Below, piece after piece: positions 18,847-28,103 of a DNA stretch of 64,000 bases. The position numbers and the translations under genes were made by a program. Position 1 is the stretch's first letter, and every line of letters starts with the position of its first letter. The DNA lies in the NCBI GenBank assembly GCA_023435745.1, contig JAEZMD010000007.1, forward strand, positions 124,001 through 188,000, given 5' to 3'. This DNA comes from Bacillota bacterium. GTDB lineage: Bacteria; Bacillota; Clostridia; Acetivibrionales; DTU013. The notes under the pieces are model-generated. The model ran no database searches. It was not told where the DNA came from and saw only the letters and a list, made by a program, of their open reading frames with translations.

Positions 18847-19410
18847 CTAAACGTTGTCCCCGTTTTTTCTGCCAGAAGCCAACGCATATCCCGCTGCCTT
18901 GGCTGCTTGCTTTTTGTAGTCATTGTTCCATCTGTTAACTCCGATATAATCGAAAATAACAGCACCTGTATGGCGACAGAAACGATCCAACTGTTCGAAG
19001 CAGCTCAGCAAACCATTCCCCGAGCCACCCGGAGTGGCAATAAGCAGGATTTGCTTGTTTCGCAAAGCTTCTGTTTGATTGAATTCACATCGGCGCAGTC
19101 GATCCATAAAGCTTTTGAGTGCTTCTGAAGCCTCTCCCCAGTATACCGGCGTCGCAAAGATGACGGCGTCACTGGATTTAATTCTTTTTTGTACATCGTC
19201 AAAGCCATCAGATCCATAAATGCAGTAATTCTCGTCTCGGCATGTACCCCAGCCGTCTCCGCAAACCTGACAGCAGTCCATCTTCAGGTCACAAAGTTTG
19301 ATCTCCTCAACCTCTGCCCCGCCTTCCATCGCACCTGCTTTTGCCGCATCAATCACGGACTGGCACAATCCGTCTTTTTTGGGATTTCCGGATAAAATAA
19401 CTATTTTCAT
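18847..19410 (-). CDS. Flavodoxin-fold NAD(P)H reductase-like protein with Cys cluster
   Basis: 187 residues starting MKIVILSGNPKKDGLCQSV, a flavodoxin-like FMN-binding loop. FATPVYWGEASEALKSFMDR is the second FMN-contact region. CDLKMDCCQVCGDGWGTC holds five cysteines, as in the iron-sulfur flavoprotein/NADPH-dependent FMN reductase group of anaerobes. The likely role is electron transfer or quinone/nitro reduction; the partner is unknown. Confidence 0.85.
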   Translation of the reverse strand: MKIVILSGNPKKDGLCQSVIDAAKAGAMEGGAEVEEIKLCDLKMDCCQVCGDGWGTCRDENYCIYGSDGFDDVQKRIKSSDAVIFATPVYWGEASEALKSFMDRLRRCEFNQTEALRNKQILLIATPGGSGNGLLSCFEQLDRFCRHTGAVIFDYIGVNRWNNDYKKQAAKAAGYALASGRKNGDNV

Positions 19411-19429
19411 TGTGAAGACCCTTTCATAT

Positions 19430-19618
19430 TTAATTATTAGTCAATTTACTATTACCGGTGCTTCCGGTGCTTCCAGCGCTTCTAGCGTTTTTATGTTTAC
19501 AGTACGGTTCAGTATAACGTTTGTTGGTTTTATGGTATGCAATACATTCACCGCATTTTCCATGTCTTTCACACTTCTTTTTTTTGCAATTACAACCCTC
19601 TAATCCTTTTTCCAGCAT
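19430..19618 (-). CDS. Small Cys-rich protein, possible zinc knuckle
   Basis: 62 residues. The motif CNCKKKKCERHGKCGECIAYHK, split by PYCK further on, could bind one or two zinc ions. ATG at 19618 has AGGAG 8 nt upstream. An ATG eight codons earlier would overlap that ribosome site. I know similar short proteins in clostridia only as hypothetical. The C-terminal tail is Ser/Gly/Thr-rich. The gene sits 45 nt downstream of helD. Confidence 0.6.
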   Translation of the reverse strand: MLEKGLEGCNCKKKKCERHGKCGECIAYHKTNKRYTEPYCKHKNARSAGSTGSTGNSKLTNN

Positions 19619-19663
19619 CCTGTTCACTCCTGTTAATATCATACCACAAACAATATTTCAAGA

Positions 19664-21940
19664 CTATTTTTTACAGCTTTTGTTCCGGCCAAGAATCAAA
19701 TTGGATAATTCACCACAATAATATAAATGCAGTTCATGCAACGCCCTGGTACAAACCGTGTAAAGCAGCCTCCTGTCAACCTCCCCCGAATAATCCCATT
19801 CATCAGCCGTGCAAACAATTACGGCGTCAAACTCAAGGCCTTTCGCGAGATAGGAAGGAATTGCGACAATACCTTCCTTGTATACTTCTTTTTGATTTGT
19901 TATCGGGCTAATATCCACATACGGGTGCATGGATTGATATAACCTTTCACATTCGCCTGCTGTTTTACATATGACTGCTATTAGTTTGTGGCCGTTGTTT
20001 TTAAGTTGTTTTATATCCTCGGCAATTTCTCTGTAAAGGTTTCCCCTGTCGCACTTGATAATTTCAGGTTTATTACCGTGCCGCCCGAGCTGTTCAGCGT
20101 TGGTCCGACATTGAAGAATTTCATTGCAGAAATCAGAAATCTCCAATGTAGAACGGTAACTTTTAGTTAATGTTATAAGTTCAGTATCCTTCGTTCCAAA
20201 GATATCTGCTGTAATATCAAAGCTGCCAATGTTCATATAGGCATTTACGGTTTGATTCAGATCCCCCAGAATTGTTATATTACAGTGTTCAAAGGTCCTT
20301 CTCAGGACTTCATACTGAACAGCGGTATAGTCCTGTGCCTCATCAATGATAACATGCTTAATTGCTTTCGCATTATATTCACCCCCAAGTGCGGTGATTA
20401 ATAGTAAAATCGGCGCCAAATCCTCATAATCGATGAGCCCCTGCTCCAATCGCCGGATGGTATATGCCCCTATATTTTCAAGATCATTATCATTTATATT
20501 ATCACCGAGCCGGCCGCATGAGTCTTGATTAACATACGATTTCAAATTTTTGATCAGATCACCATATAGCCGGTAAATATCAACAGAAGTCATTTGCTCT
20601 ATTTCGTTCAGGATTGGCCCGAGCAATGCTTTGGCTTTCTGAGATGCCATTGTATTTTTCTCTGTTTCGTTTAGTGAACTATCCGCTGATAAATCACTTC
20701 TCAATATCTCATCAACCAGCTTTTCCTCGTAGGGTGCCGCAAGATAAAAGAGCCTTTGTCTCAGCTTTTCCAGCCGTTTCATATATGGCAGGTAGTTATA
20801 GTCTTCCCTGAACAGTCTGCTGATCTCTTCGGAAGAAATAATAAGCACTCCGCCGTATGACAAGCTTTTGAATATTACGCTCCCTCCATGTTCAAGGTAT
20901 TTCACGTAATCCTGTAAAATCATCAAAAATGTATAAGTTGCCTTAAGTTTAATGCTTTTAAGCCTTATGCTGTCAGATTTACCTTTCAGGACATATTCCA
21001 TATGCCCGTTCATTGTCTCTATTCGATATTTAGTATCCGCCATCATACTCGCAAAAAAGTCTGCAAAGGTACTGCTTTCCACATTTTCTTCTCCAAGCTC
21101 TGGTAGAACATTAGAAATATAGTCCTCAAATACATGATTCGGTGAAAAAATCAAAATATTCTCGGATTTCATATTCTCCCTGTATTTATACAAAAGAAAC
21201 GCTGCTCTATGAAGCGCAATTGAAGTTTTTCCACTGCCGGCCGGGCCCTGGACTACAAGGATTCTATTCCGATCATCCCTTATGACACGGTTCTGCTCCT
21301 TTTGAATGCTCGTTACAATGGTTCTCATTCTGTTGTCTGTACTTTTCCCCAACATCTCCTGGAGCATTTCATCATTGATCCTTAGACTGCTGTCAAACAT
21401 ATACAAAATACGCTCGTTTTCGATTTTGTATTGTCTTTTAAGCAGCATCTGTCCATTTATACGTCCCATCGGACAGTCATACCCGGAAGGACCGGTTTCA
21501 AAGTCGTAAAACATACCTGATATAGGGGCTCTCCAATCATACACGAGAATTTCCATACTTCCCACTTTAGCGAGGTTATATATTCCAATATAGATTTTTT
21601 CTGAAGCTTCCTCTCCCTCTTCTTTAAAATCTATCCTGCCGAAATACGGGCTTTTAAGCATTTTCTCCAGACGGCTGACCATATCGGTAGACCTCTTGTA
21701 CTTTCTGGCCTGATTTGAAATATCCACCTGGTACTGCCACATCTGAGCTGGAGCGTCCAGGTCACACAAGTCGGTAGGTGTGCATTTGACCTCCTCCCAC
21801 ATACTCTTTTGAATTTCGATTGCTTCCCTTTTAAAGTTCCCAGCATCGCTGATACCTTTATCCAATTGTTTTTTAATTTCATTGACGACTTCTGTAAGGT
21901 AAATATTTTCAAACGCCAAGACGTTTTTATCAGTAATCAT
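19664..21940 (-). CDS. helD: HelD-like RNA polymerase recycling helicase (UvrD/Rep superfamily)
   Basis: 758 residues. A charged N-terminal coiled coil inserts into the RNA polymerase channels in characterised HelD proteins. GPAGSGKTSIALHR is Walker A, HVIIDEAQDYTAVQYEVLRR is motif II and GDLNQTVN is motif III. TLTKSYRSTLEIS and YLAKGLEFDAVIV are later SF1 motifs. HelD uses ATP to pull stalled polymerase off DNA and nascent RNA. The length and N-terminal fold separate it from UvrD and PcrA. Confidence 0.85.
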   Translation of the reverse strand: MITDKNVLAFENIYLTEVVNEIKKQLDKGISDAGNFKREAIEIQKSMWEEVKCTPTDLCDLDAPAQMWQYQVDISNQARKYKRSTDMVSRLEKMLKSPYFGRIDFKEEGEEASEKIYIGIYNLAKVGSMEILVYDWRAPISGMFYDFETGPSGYDCPMGRINGQMLLKRQYKIENERILYMFDSSLRINDEMLQEMLGKSTDNRMRTIVTSIQKEQNRVIRDDRNRILVVQGPAGSGKTSIALHRAAFLLYKYRENMKSENILIFSPNHVFEDYISNVLPELGEENVESSTFADFFASMMADTKYRIETMNGHMEYVLKGKSDSIRLKSIKLKATYTFLMILQDYVKYLEHGGSVIFKSLSYGGVLIISSEEISRLFREDYNYLPYMKRLEKLRQRLFYLAAPYEEKLVDEILRSDLSADSSLNETEKNTMASQKAKALLGPILNEIEQMTSVDIYRLYGDLIKNLKSYVNQDSCGRLGDNINDNDLENIGAYTIRRLEQGLIDYEDLAPILLLITALGGEYNAKAIKHVIIDEAQDYTAVQYEVLRRTFEHCNITILGDLNQTVNAYMNIGSFDITADIFGTKDTELITLTKSYRSTLEISDFCNEILQCRTNAEQLGRHGNKPEIIKCDRGNLYREIAEDIKQLKNNGHKLIAVICKTAGECERLYQSMHPYVDISPITNQKEVYKEGIVAIPSYLAKGLEFDAVIVCTADEWDYSGEVDRRLLYTVCTRALHELHLYYCGELSNLILGRNKSCKK

Positions 21941-22249
21941 GTAATACCTCCTGCCGGTTTCAGATATGTACTACTTATCATACAGGGAGTATGAGGGCAT
22001 TAAAAGACTGTTATTCTGCTTTTTTATATGATACAATAAAAATAGATAAAGCATTCACGCCATGACAAAAAAACCGGCCTGCACTTGTGGTTGGTTTGCC
22101 GGGTATTCCGGCTAATCGTTGTCGCGCTATATCTGTATTAAAAGGCATTCATTTGAATTTTTTACCATTATTTTAGTACCGTCGAAATCATGCCAAGATC
22201 GCCACGTAATCGGGTATAAATCGTGTCAGTACCGTGTGTTTTTACGATA
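21941..22249. other. Intergenic stretch upstream of helD
   Basis: AT-rich next to helD. It contains the hairpin/T-run at 22067-22104. I see no convincing gene and no clear promoter hexamers. Confidence 0.4.
22067..22104 (-). terminator. Candidate intrinsic terminator downstream of the small ORF at 22250
   Basis: GCCGG/CCGGC pairs across a 19-nt loop and is followed on the minus strand by seven T residues. Confidence 0.5.
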
Positions 22250-22528
22250 TCATATGCAGCCTACGGTATATGTCCAATTTCCATTTATCTTTTTTGCCGT
22301 ACAACCATTAAAATAGTACACACCATCTTCGCCGCGCCATTTACTGATATCAAAAGTGAATTGGTCAGCCTCGGTATTTGAGATTTCAATGATAAACAGT
22401 ATCCCGGTTTCAAAACTCAGGTATTCTTTGTCTATATAGCCTTGCTCGCTCAATTCATTATAAGTGCCGCGTGTCGCCTCCATTTCATAGAAACTGCCCA
22501 GTCGGTGAAAGCAGACCACGCTGATCAC
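22250..22528 (-). CDS. Uncharacterised small ORF, possibly a gene remnant
   Basis: 92 codons from a GTG at 22528, with no good ribosome site. The segment RGTYNELSEQGYIDKEYLS followed by beta-rich sequence ending WTYTVGCI recalls the C-terminal half of pilin-like pseudopilins, but the N-terminal methylation and helix region is absent. It may be the tail of a decayed gene. Function unknown. Confidence 0.3.
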   Translation of the reverse strand: MISVVCFHRLGSFYEMEATRGTYNELSEQGYIDKEYLSFETGILFIIEISNTEADQFTFDISKWRGEDGVYYFNGCTAKKINGNWTYTVGCI

Positions 22529-22583
22529 TTTTACAGTTTTAGGACTATATTAGCCTGGAATAAGCCCAATTTTATGGAAATTT

Positions 22584-22598
22584 GACTATAATATAGTC
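22584..22598. other. 15-nt palindrome in the groEL 3' intergenic region
   Basis: GACTATA-A-TATAGTC. A related GACTATATTA occurs about 40 nt away near 22543. The surrounding gap 22529-22766 holds no supported gene. Confidence 0.3.
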
Positions 22599-22766
22599 TT
22601 TATATAAGATAATTCTGTTCTAAAGTTGAAAAAAGGAGTAGTGCGGTTCCATAATCGTTTAAGATATTTGAGGTATTATATATCACTAACAGTACAATCC
22701 AATAACACCTGACATTTCTGTAAAATTCATAAGGTTTACCCGCTTGAATCGTCTCCTCTTTTTCGC

Positions 22767-22793
22767 AAAAAAAGACCCGCAATATGCGGGTCT
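22767..22793 (-). terminator. Intrinsic terminator of groES-groEL
   Basis: A perfect 9-bp stem (AGACCCGCA/TGCGGGTCT) with a 3-nt loop, followed on the minus strand by seven T residues. It lies 34 nt after the groEL stop. Confidence 0.88.
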
Positions 22794-22826
22794 CTTCATC
22801 TAGCAGTATTAGTACATATTATCGGT

Positions 22827-24455
22827 TTAGTACATTCCGCCCATTCCGCCGGGAGCACCTGCGGGCATCGGGGGTTCCTTCTCAGGTTTGTCTGCAACAA
22901 CACTCTCAGTAGTCAGAACCATAGCTGCTACAGAAGCTGCATTTTGGAGAGCAGATCTTGTCACCTTGGTAGGATCGACGATACCTGTGCTGATCATATC
23001 AAGATACTCTTCCTTCAGGACGTCATAGCCTATGCCAACAGCGCTTGACTTTACTTTGTCCACGATTACGGAGCCTTCCAGTCCTGCATTGATAGCAATC
23101 TGTCTGATAGGCTCTTCAAGGGCCTTGGCAATGATCTGGACACCGGTCTTCTCATCGCCTTGAGTCGTCTTAAGCAGCTCTGTTACCTTCGGAATCGCGT
23201 TGATATATGCCGTGCCTCCACCTGCTACGATGCCTTCTTCTACTGCAGCCTTCGTTGCAGCAAGAGCATCCTCTATGCGGAGCTTCTTTTCCTTCATTTC
23301 TGTTTCGGTTGCAGCACCGACCTGAATGACAGCTACGCCGCCGGCCAGCTTTGCAAGTCTTTCCTGGAGTTTTTCCTTATCAAAGTCTGAAGTGGTCTCT
23401 TCAATCTGAGCTTTAATAGAGGCAATCCTCTTCTTGATCTCAGTCTGATTACCTGCTCCGTCTACGATAATGGTATTTTCCTTCTGAACCTTAATCTGTC
23501 TTGCTTTACCAAGCTGTTCGATCCTGGTTTCCTTCAGATCCAGTCCAAGCTCATCGGAAATTACTTCTCCACCGGTGAGAACAGCGATATCCTGCAGCAT
23601 TGCCTTCCTTCTGTCACCAAAGCCCGGAGCCTTTACAGCGACACAGTTAAAGGTACCGCGCAGTTTGTTAACAATAAGAGTAGTGAGAGCTTCGCCTTCT
23701 ACATCCTCAGCGATGATGACCAGCTTCTTGCCCGCCTGTACGATTTGCTCGAGAAGAGGCAGGAGATCCTGGATATTACTCAGTTTTTTATCAGTTATCA
23801 GAATATATGGATCATCGAGAATGGCTTCCATTTTCTCTGTGTCAGTTACCATGTAAGGGGAAACATAGCCTCTGTCAAACTGCATACCTTCGACAACTTC
23901 AAGCTGTGTGCCCATGGTCTTGGATTCTTCTACAGTGATAACACCATCGTTTGTAACCTTTTCCATTGCGTCTGCGATCAGGGAACCGATTACTTCATCA
24001 TTAGCGGAAATGGAGGCGACTCTGGCGATGTCTTCCTTGCCGTTTACCTTGCGGCTGTTTCCAAGAATGCCTTCCACTGCTGCATCGACAGCTACTGCAA
24101 GACCTTTTTTAAGGATCATCGGATTTGCTCCCGCGGCTACATTCTTAAGTCCTTCTCTGATAATAGCCTGTGCGAGCAATGTTGCCGTAGTGGTTCCGTC
24201 GCCGGCAACGTCATTAGTCTTGGTTGCAACTTCCTTGACAAGCTGTGCACCCATGTTTTCAAATTTGTCTTCCAGTTCGATTTCCTTTGCGATTGTGACG
24301 CCATCATTAGTGATGAGCGGTGAACCAAATTTCTTGTCCAGAACAACATTTCTGCCCTTCGGTCCAAGTGTTATCTTTACTGTATCAGCCAGTTGGTTAA
24401 CGCCTCTTTCCAGCGCGCGCCTAGCTTCTTCTCCGAATTTAATTTCCTTTGACAT
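22827..24455 (-). CDS. groEL: Chaperonin GroEL (60 kDa)
   Basis: ATP-dependent folding chamber subunit, 542 residues. Diagnostic segments are KFGEEARRALERGVNQLADT, LGPKGRNVVLDKKFGSP, the DGTTTAT ATP-site loop and the Gly/Met tail GGMGGMY. It follows groES by 56 nt and is controlled from the same CIRCE-bearing promoter. Confidence 0.98.
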   Translation of the reverse strand: MSKEIKFGEEARRALERGVNQLADTVKITLGPKGRNVVLDKKFGSPLITNDGVTIAKEIELEDKFENMGAQLVKEVATKTNDVAGDGTTTATLLAQAIIREGLKNVAAGANPMILKKGLAVAVDAAVEGILGNSRKVNGKEDIARVASISANDEVIGSLIADAMEKVTNDGVITVEESKTMGTQLEVVEGMQFDRGYVSPYMVTDTEKMEAILDDPYILITDKKLSNIQDLLPLLEQIVQAGKKLVIIAEDVEGEALTTLIVNKLRGTFNCVAVKAPGFGDRRKAMLQDIAVLTGGEVISDELGLDLKETRIEQLGKARQIKVQKENTIIVDGAGNQTEIKKRIASIKAQIEETTSDFDKEKLQERLAKLAGGVAVIQVGAATETEMKEKKLRIEDALAATKAAVEEGIVAGGGTAYINAIPKVTELLKTTQGDEKTGVQIIAKALEEPIRQIAINAGLEGSVIVDKVKSSAVGIGYDVLKEEYLDMISTGIVDPTKVTRSALQNAASVAAMVLTTESVVADKPEKEPPMPAGAPGGMGGMY

Positions 24456-24511
24456 ATGTTCTTATGCCTCCTTATTAGCATTGATATTTAATTATTAAAG
24501 CCATGATGGAA

Positions 24512-24799
24512 TTATTCCACAATGGCAAGAATATCGCTCTGCTTGAGAATTGTGTATTCTACATTATCGACCTTTACTTCTGTTCCGGCATATTTGCTGA
24601 TAAGCACCTTATCGCCTACCTTGACTTCCATTTTGATTTCTCTGCCCTTGTCATCATAACCGCCCGGACCGGCTGCAACAATTTCAGCAACCTGCGGCTT
24701 TTCCTTTGCGCTTCCGGGAAGAACTATGCCGCCCTTTGTGGTCTCTTCGCTTTCGAGCATCTTGATAACGACTCTTTCACCTAAAGGTTTTATTTTCAT
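24512..24799 (-). CDS. groES: Co-chaperonin GroES (10 kDa)
   Basis: 95 residues, the lid of the GroEL chamber. It starts MKIKPLGERVVIKML at ATG 24799 with AGGAGG 8 nt upstream. The frame extends six codons further, but those overlap the ribosome site. The mobile loop is EETTKGGIVLPGSAKEKP. It is the first gene of the operon. Confidence 0.97.
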   Translation of the reverse strand: MKIKPLGERVVIKMLESEETTKGGIVLPGSAKEKPQVAEIVAAGPGGYDDKGREIKMEVKVGDKVLISKYAGTEVKVDNVEYTILKQSDILAIVE

Positions 24800-24832
24800 A
24801 AAATATACCTCCTGCATATTTTTTTCAATTTG

Positions 24833-24859
24833 TTAGCACTCAAGCGAATTGAGTGCTAA
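24833..24859. promoter_or_regulatory. CIRCE operator (HrcA site) of groESL
   Basis: TTAGCACTC, nine spacer bases, GAGTGCTAA: a perfect match to the CIRCE element bound by the heat-shock repressor HrcA. It lies in the groES leader, 34 nt before the start codon. Confidence 0.97.
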
Positions 24860-24869
24860 TCACATTAAT

Positions 24870-24899
24870 AATATAATATATTAACCAATTTGTAATCAA
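24870..24899 (-). promoter_or_regulatory. Probable groESL promoter
   Basis: TTGATT and TATATT with 18 nt between them, directly upstream of CIRCE, which would then cover the transcription start. Confidence 0.45.
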
Positions 24900-24925
24900 A
24901 TATGCGTAATTGCCAAATTGTGCTG

Positions 24926-25057
24926 TTATAAGCCGATTATGGTTAATTATCTGGCTTTTTCACAGAATTTCACTGTTTTTTAATTATGCTCATTTCCTGT
25001 GATCCAATTCCTCATAGATTTCGTTAAGCGACATGCCTCTTTCTGAAAGGAGAACCA
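24926..25057. repeat. Left copy of a direct repeat derived from the hisIE 3' end
   Basis: Homologous to 35393-35526 in the same orientation. It includes two long identical runs: 24976-24998 (=35445-35467) and 25021-25043 (=35490-35512). Over the coding part (24990-25057) 60 of 68 positions agree by my count. The repeat covers both the end of the gene and the sequence beyond its stop. Confidence 0.75.
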
Positions 25058-25112
25058 GACTCGGCCCTTTTATCGTAGCATCATTGTACTGGGCATAGGT
25101 AAGCCCTGTCAT
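24990..25112 (-). pseudogene. Fragment of the hisIE 3' end (duplicate)
   Basis: A 40-codon open frame whose last 21 residues (VLLSERGMSLNEIYEELDHR plus K) match the C-terminus of HisIE at 35459 (VLLVERGMSLNEIYDELDNR plus K). Its first 17-19 residues are unrelated, and no ribosome site precedes the ATG. It is a displaced gene end rather than an active gene. Confidence 0.65.
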
Positions 25113-25149
25113 CTAAAAAACAGTTAGAGACCTCTTTTATAGATGACAG
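25106..25149. other. 10-bp inverted repeat at the left end of the island
   Basis: CTGTCATCTA (25106-25115) and TAGATGACAG (25140-25149) surround a 24-nt loop, between the UroD-like gene and the hisE fragment. It may end the island transcript or mark a junction. Confidence 0.4.
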
Positions 25150-25190
25150 CAGCACCGTAATCAGTAATTTAGTCTTCAGCAGAACACTTC

Positions 25191-26300
25191 TCATATACCC
25201 TTTCTGCACTTGGAACAAGAAGCTTTACTAATAAAATTCACCAGATCCTGCGCTTCATTCTGTGTCATGGAGTGATCCTTACAGACCAGCATAACGCCTC
25301 TGGGATCCAAAGCGCTGGTCAGAACCTCCACCTCGTGGGGCCAACAGCGAAGTACCAGACCCTTACCGGCTTTCTGTATTCTTTGAAGTACAGGAATAAA
25401 GTCTGTAATGGGGGGCTGACCGGCCACCGGTTGCCACTGGATCATATTGAGTTTTGGTAAGGAGAGCAACATATCCAGATGGCGTATTTGCTCCTGTCCG
25501 TCCAGATGGTAGACTGAATGATCAAGCCAAGCCGTCGTCCTTTCAAGCTCTGGCATTACAAATCTCTCGAACATCTCAGGACTGAGCATTACAGAAAGGT
25601 CACACTGTAGCTGCATCATTTTGCCCGGCGACCAGAGGTTCATCCAACCGTGACAGGAACCTCCATCGCAGGTAGGTCGTAACAGATCTATAAATTGATC
25701 CCCGCTCCGAACAAGGGTGTCAACAGCTCCATTAATGTAATCACTTACTAAATCAGGTTCTGTTATCATTTCCATCATTAGGTTATCCGGGCCGATCAGT
25801 TGGGCAAGCATATCGATGGAGCCGCAGTTATCCGGCTGTGCTACTGAGTACAATCGGTCTGAAAGCTTCGCCAGACGCATAAGACAATTTCTTTCCTGCA
25901 GAAAAGCAGGGTTATTCTCGTCAAATTGAATAGGTATGGCTGACAACGAATCAAACTTGGGGAAAAACCAAATAGTCTCCTTTTTATATACAATATCTAT
26001 AGGATAGTATTTAACATGCCCTGCTGTCCCGCAAAAAGGAAACAGGGTAGGAAAGGCATCCCCTGCATAGTATTGATTGTTCAATGCATAGAGCGCCCGC
26101 TCATGCATGTATTCCGGGTCTGTATAATAGCTCTCCAATTCGGTGGGGTCATCTGGCCTTTCAATACGGCTCGAATCCCACTTCTCCGGATCCAGCGGAC
26201 CGGTTATGCAGATCCCAAACCTTTCCTCATAATCAAAATTCCATATGGCCTCCATACGTTTTTTAAGCTTCTCCGGTAGGATTTCTCTATTTTTTTCCAT
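25191..26300 (-). CDS. Uroporphyrinogen decarboxylase-like (UROD/MetE fold) protein
   Basis: 369 residues with the TIM-barrel UROD-like fold: VAQPDNCGSIDMLAQLIGPDNLMMEM, HGWMNLWSPGKMMQLQCDLSVMLSPEMF, YHLDGQEQIRHLDMLLSLP and KGLVLRCWPHEVEVL. True HemE motifs are not evident. Such proteins occur in sugar and methyl-transfer loci and are usually annotated only by fold, so the reaction is unknown. Here it is the last gene after an ABC importer and a phosphodiesterase, so a catabolic step on the imported compound is an inference. Confidence 0.75.
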   Translation of the reverse strand: MEKNREILPEKLKKRMEAIWNFDYEERFGICITGPLDPEKWDSSRIERPDDPTELESYYTDPEYMHERALYALNNQYYAGDAFPTLFPFCGTAGHVKYYPIDIVYKKETIWFFPKFDSLSAIPIQFDENNPAFLQERNCLMRLAKLSDRLYSVAQPDNCGSIDMLAQLIGPDNLMMEMITEPDLVSDYINGAVDTLVRSGDQFIDLLRPTCDGGSCHGWMNLWSPGKMMQLQCDLSVMLSPEMFERFVMPELERTTAWLDHSVYHLDGQEQIRHLDMLLSLPKLNMIQWQPVAGQPPITDFIPVLQRIQKAGKGLVLRCWPHEVEVLTSALDPRGVMLVCKDHSMTQNEAQDLVNFISKASCSKCRKGI

Positions 26301-26322
26301 AGTATTCTCGCTCCTATTCTCT

Positions 26323-27159
26323 TTATTCTTTCACTCCACCATGCATGATTCCTCCAAGTATATTCTTCTGAAAGACAAGCACCATAAGGATTAATGGAAT
26401 AACAATCACGGCAGCGGCAGCTGAAATAGTACCAAAGGGCAATACAAGTGTTGTCTGATACAGCGTCATACCCACTACCACAGTACGGTGAGAAGTGTGC
26501 TGATTAAACACCTGCGAGAATAGGTACTGGTTCCAAGCGCTAATAAATACCAATATATTAATTGAAAATATTCCAGTTTTAATCATTGGAAGCAAAATGT
26601 CCACAAACATATGGAACATATTGCAACCCTCCAGCTCGGCACTCTCCTCAATGGAGACGGGAATGGACTTGAAAAGCGCTGTCATGAACCAGATCACCAT
26701 GGGGAGATCACAAACCGCACAAACAAGCGCCAACCCGATATAGCTGTTCAGTAATCCCACAGTGCTGAATATACGGAAGAGCGGGTTAATTATGGTTATG
26801 GGTGGTAGAAGGGCAATTGCCAATATAAATATTAGAAATAGCTTTTTAAAACGAATGTTTGTACGCGTCAATGCGTATGATGCAAGTGCGCCGCAAACGG
26901 TACATATTACCAGTACGATGATTGTGACCACTGCGCTGTTAAACAGGTAGAGCAGTAGCGGCTGCATGGTAAACGCCTCAATGTAGTTATCCAGCACGAG
27001 CCTACTGGGCAATAGCCTTGGAGGAACACTGCTGATATCTATTTCAGGCATCAGGGAGTTTGTAAACATAAAAAAAACCGGAAAGCCCATTGTAATAAAA
27101 AAAGCAGAAAGTAATAATATGAACAATACACGATTCAAAATTTTTGCCCGTCTCTTCAT
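26323..27159 (-). CDS. Carbohydrate-type ABC transporter permease (MalG/UgpE-like)
   Basis: 278 residues with six membrane helices. The family EAA loop is in the fourth cytoplasmic segment (EESAELEGCNMFHMFVDILLP), and the N-terminus is MKRRAKILNRVLFILLL. It pairs with the permease encoded 2 nt upstream. The ATPase subunit is not in this window; shared MsiK-type ATPases are common for such importers. Confidence 0.9.
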   Translation of the reverse strand: MKRRAKILNRVLFILLLSAFFITMGFPVFFMFTNSLMPEIDISSVPPRLLPSRLVLDNYIEAFTMQPLLLYLFNSAVVTIIVLVICTVCGALASYALTRTNIRFKKLFLIFILAIALLPPITIINPLFRIFSTVGLLNSYIGLALVCAVCDLPMVIWFMTALFKSIPVSIEESAELEGCNMFHMFVDILLPMIKTGIFSINILVFISAWNQYLFSQVFNQHTSHRTVVVGMTLYQTTLVLPFGTISAAAAVIVIPLILMVLVFQKNILGGIMHGGVKE

Positions 27160-27161
27160 TT

Positions 27162-28040
27162 TTATTCTACCACCTTCGTTTTTAGGCTACCCACAAAAAA
27201 CAGGCTGATCCCCATAGCAATCATCAGCATAATCACTGCCAGCGCTGAGCCGTATCCTAAGTTACCATAAGTGAAATACGTGTTAATCGTATACATTGAT
27301 AATGTCTCGGTACCTCCTGCAGGCCCCCCTGAGGTAATGGAAACGATAAGGTCATACACCCTAAGAGCAGAGATAATCCTGAACATAAGCGCTACCATCA
27401 TTGCTGGCTTGATCATCGGCAGCGTGATGTGCCAGAATGATTGCCACCGACCCGCACCGTCTATTTTAGCTGCCTCATAGTAGTATTCAGAGACCATCAG
27501 CATCCCGGATAACAGTAACAGAGCCATATAAGGAGTAGTCTTCCATATGTCCGCCACCAGCAATGCCAGCCTTGAGGTCGGAATCTTATCCAGCCAGTGA
27601 ACGGCTTCAGGTATCAATCCCAGACTCAATAAAAGATGATTGATAATTCCACTCCGGTTGAAAAACTGCTTCCATAGCACACCTGAAACAATAGTGGGTA
27701 TAACCCAAGGGATCAAAACTGTAGTACGAATTATTCCCTGTCCTGGAAGCTGCTGCTTCATCAACAGTGCAAGTAGCATACCAATGAATAGCTCAAAGGC
27801 AACGGAAATGGAGGTGAACCCCAGTGTCCATCGGACGGTTGTCCAAAAATGTGCGTCGTTTATGGCTCTGACATAGTTGTTCAAGCCATTGAACTGCATG
27901 CCCTGCGTCCATGTTTGTGTTCTGAAATCAAAAAAGCTTGTATAAATCGTACTGCATACCGGATAAAGGATCAGCAGCACTATAAACAGCATGCTGGGTA
28001 ACATGAAAAAGTAGCCCAACCTGTTCTTCCTTTTTAACAT
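27162..28040 (-). CDS. Carbohydrate-type ABC transporter permease (MalF/UgpA-like)
   Basis: 292 residues from the ATG at 28040 (MLKRKNRLGYFFMLPSML) with GAGGTGAT upstream. The frame is open 49 codons further, but these have no family similarity and run through the intercistronic hairpin. Six helices; the EAA loop is YYEAAKIDGAGRWQSFWHITLP. It forms the membrane channel with the 26323 gene. Confidence 0.9.
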   Translation of the reverse strand: MLKRKNRLGYFFMLPSMLFIVLLILYPVCSTIYTSFFDFRTQTWTQGMQFNGLNNYVRAINDAHFWTTVRWTLGFTSISVAFELFIGMLLALLMKQQLPGQGIIRTTVLIPWVIPTIVSGVLWKQFFNRSGIINHLLLSLGLIPEAVHWLDKIPTSRLALLVADIWKTTPYMALLLLSGMLMVSEYYYEAAKIDGAGRWQSFWHITLPMIKPAMMVALMFRIISALRVYDLIVSITSGGPAGGTETLSMYTINTYFTYGNLGYGSALAVIMLMIAMGISLFFVGSLKTKVVE

Positions 28041-28103
28041 ACGTATCACCTCAACAGTAGTAACTCTGCGGGCCCACAATCTGACAGGAACCGCTAGACA
28101 AGG

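Noticed and set aside
22067..22125. c-di-GMP (GEMM) riboswitch suggested by a GGCAAACC string
   Set aside because: The rest of the GEMM consensus is missing and the stem with T-run is explained as a terminator.
22164..22255. A 30-codon frame after the 22250 ORF that could be a frameshifted C-terminus
   Set aside because: A stop precedes it in its own frame, there is no start, and I recognise no family.
22600..22782. 60-codon frame between groEL and the small ORF
   Set aside because: It overlaps the groEL terminator, has no ribosome site and an atypical composition.
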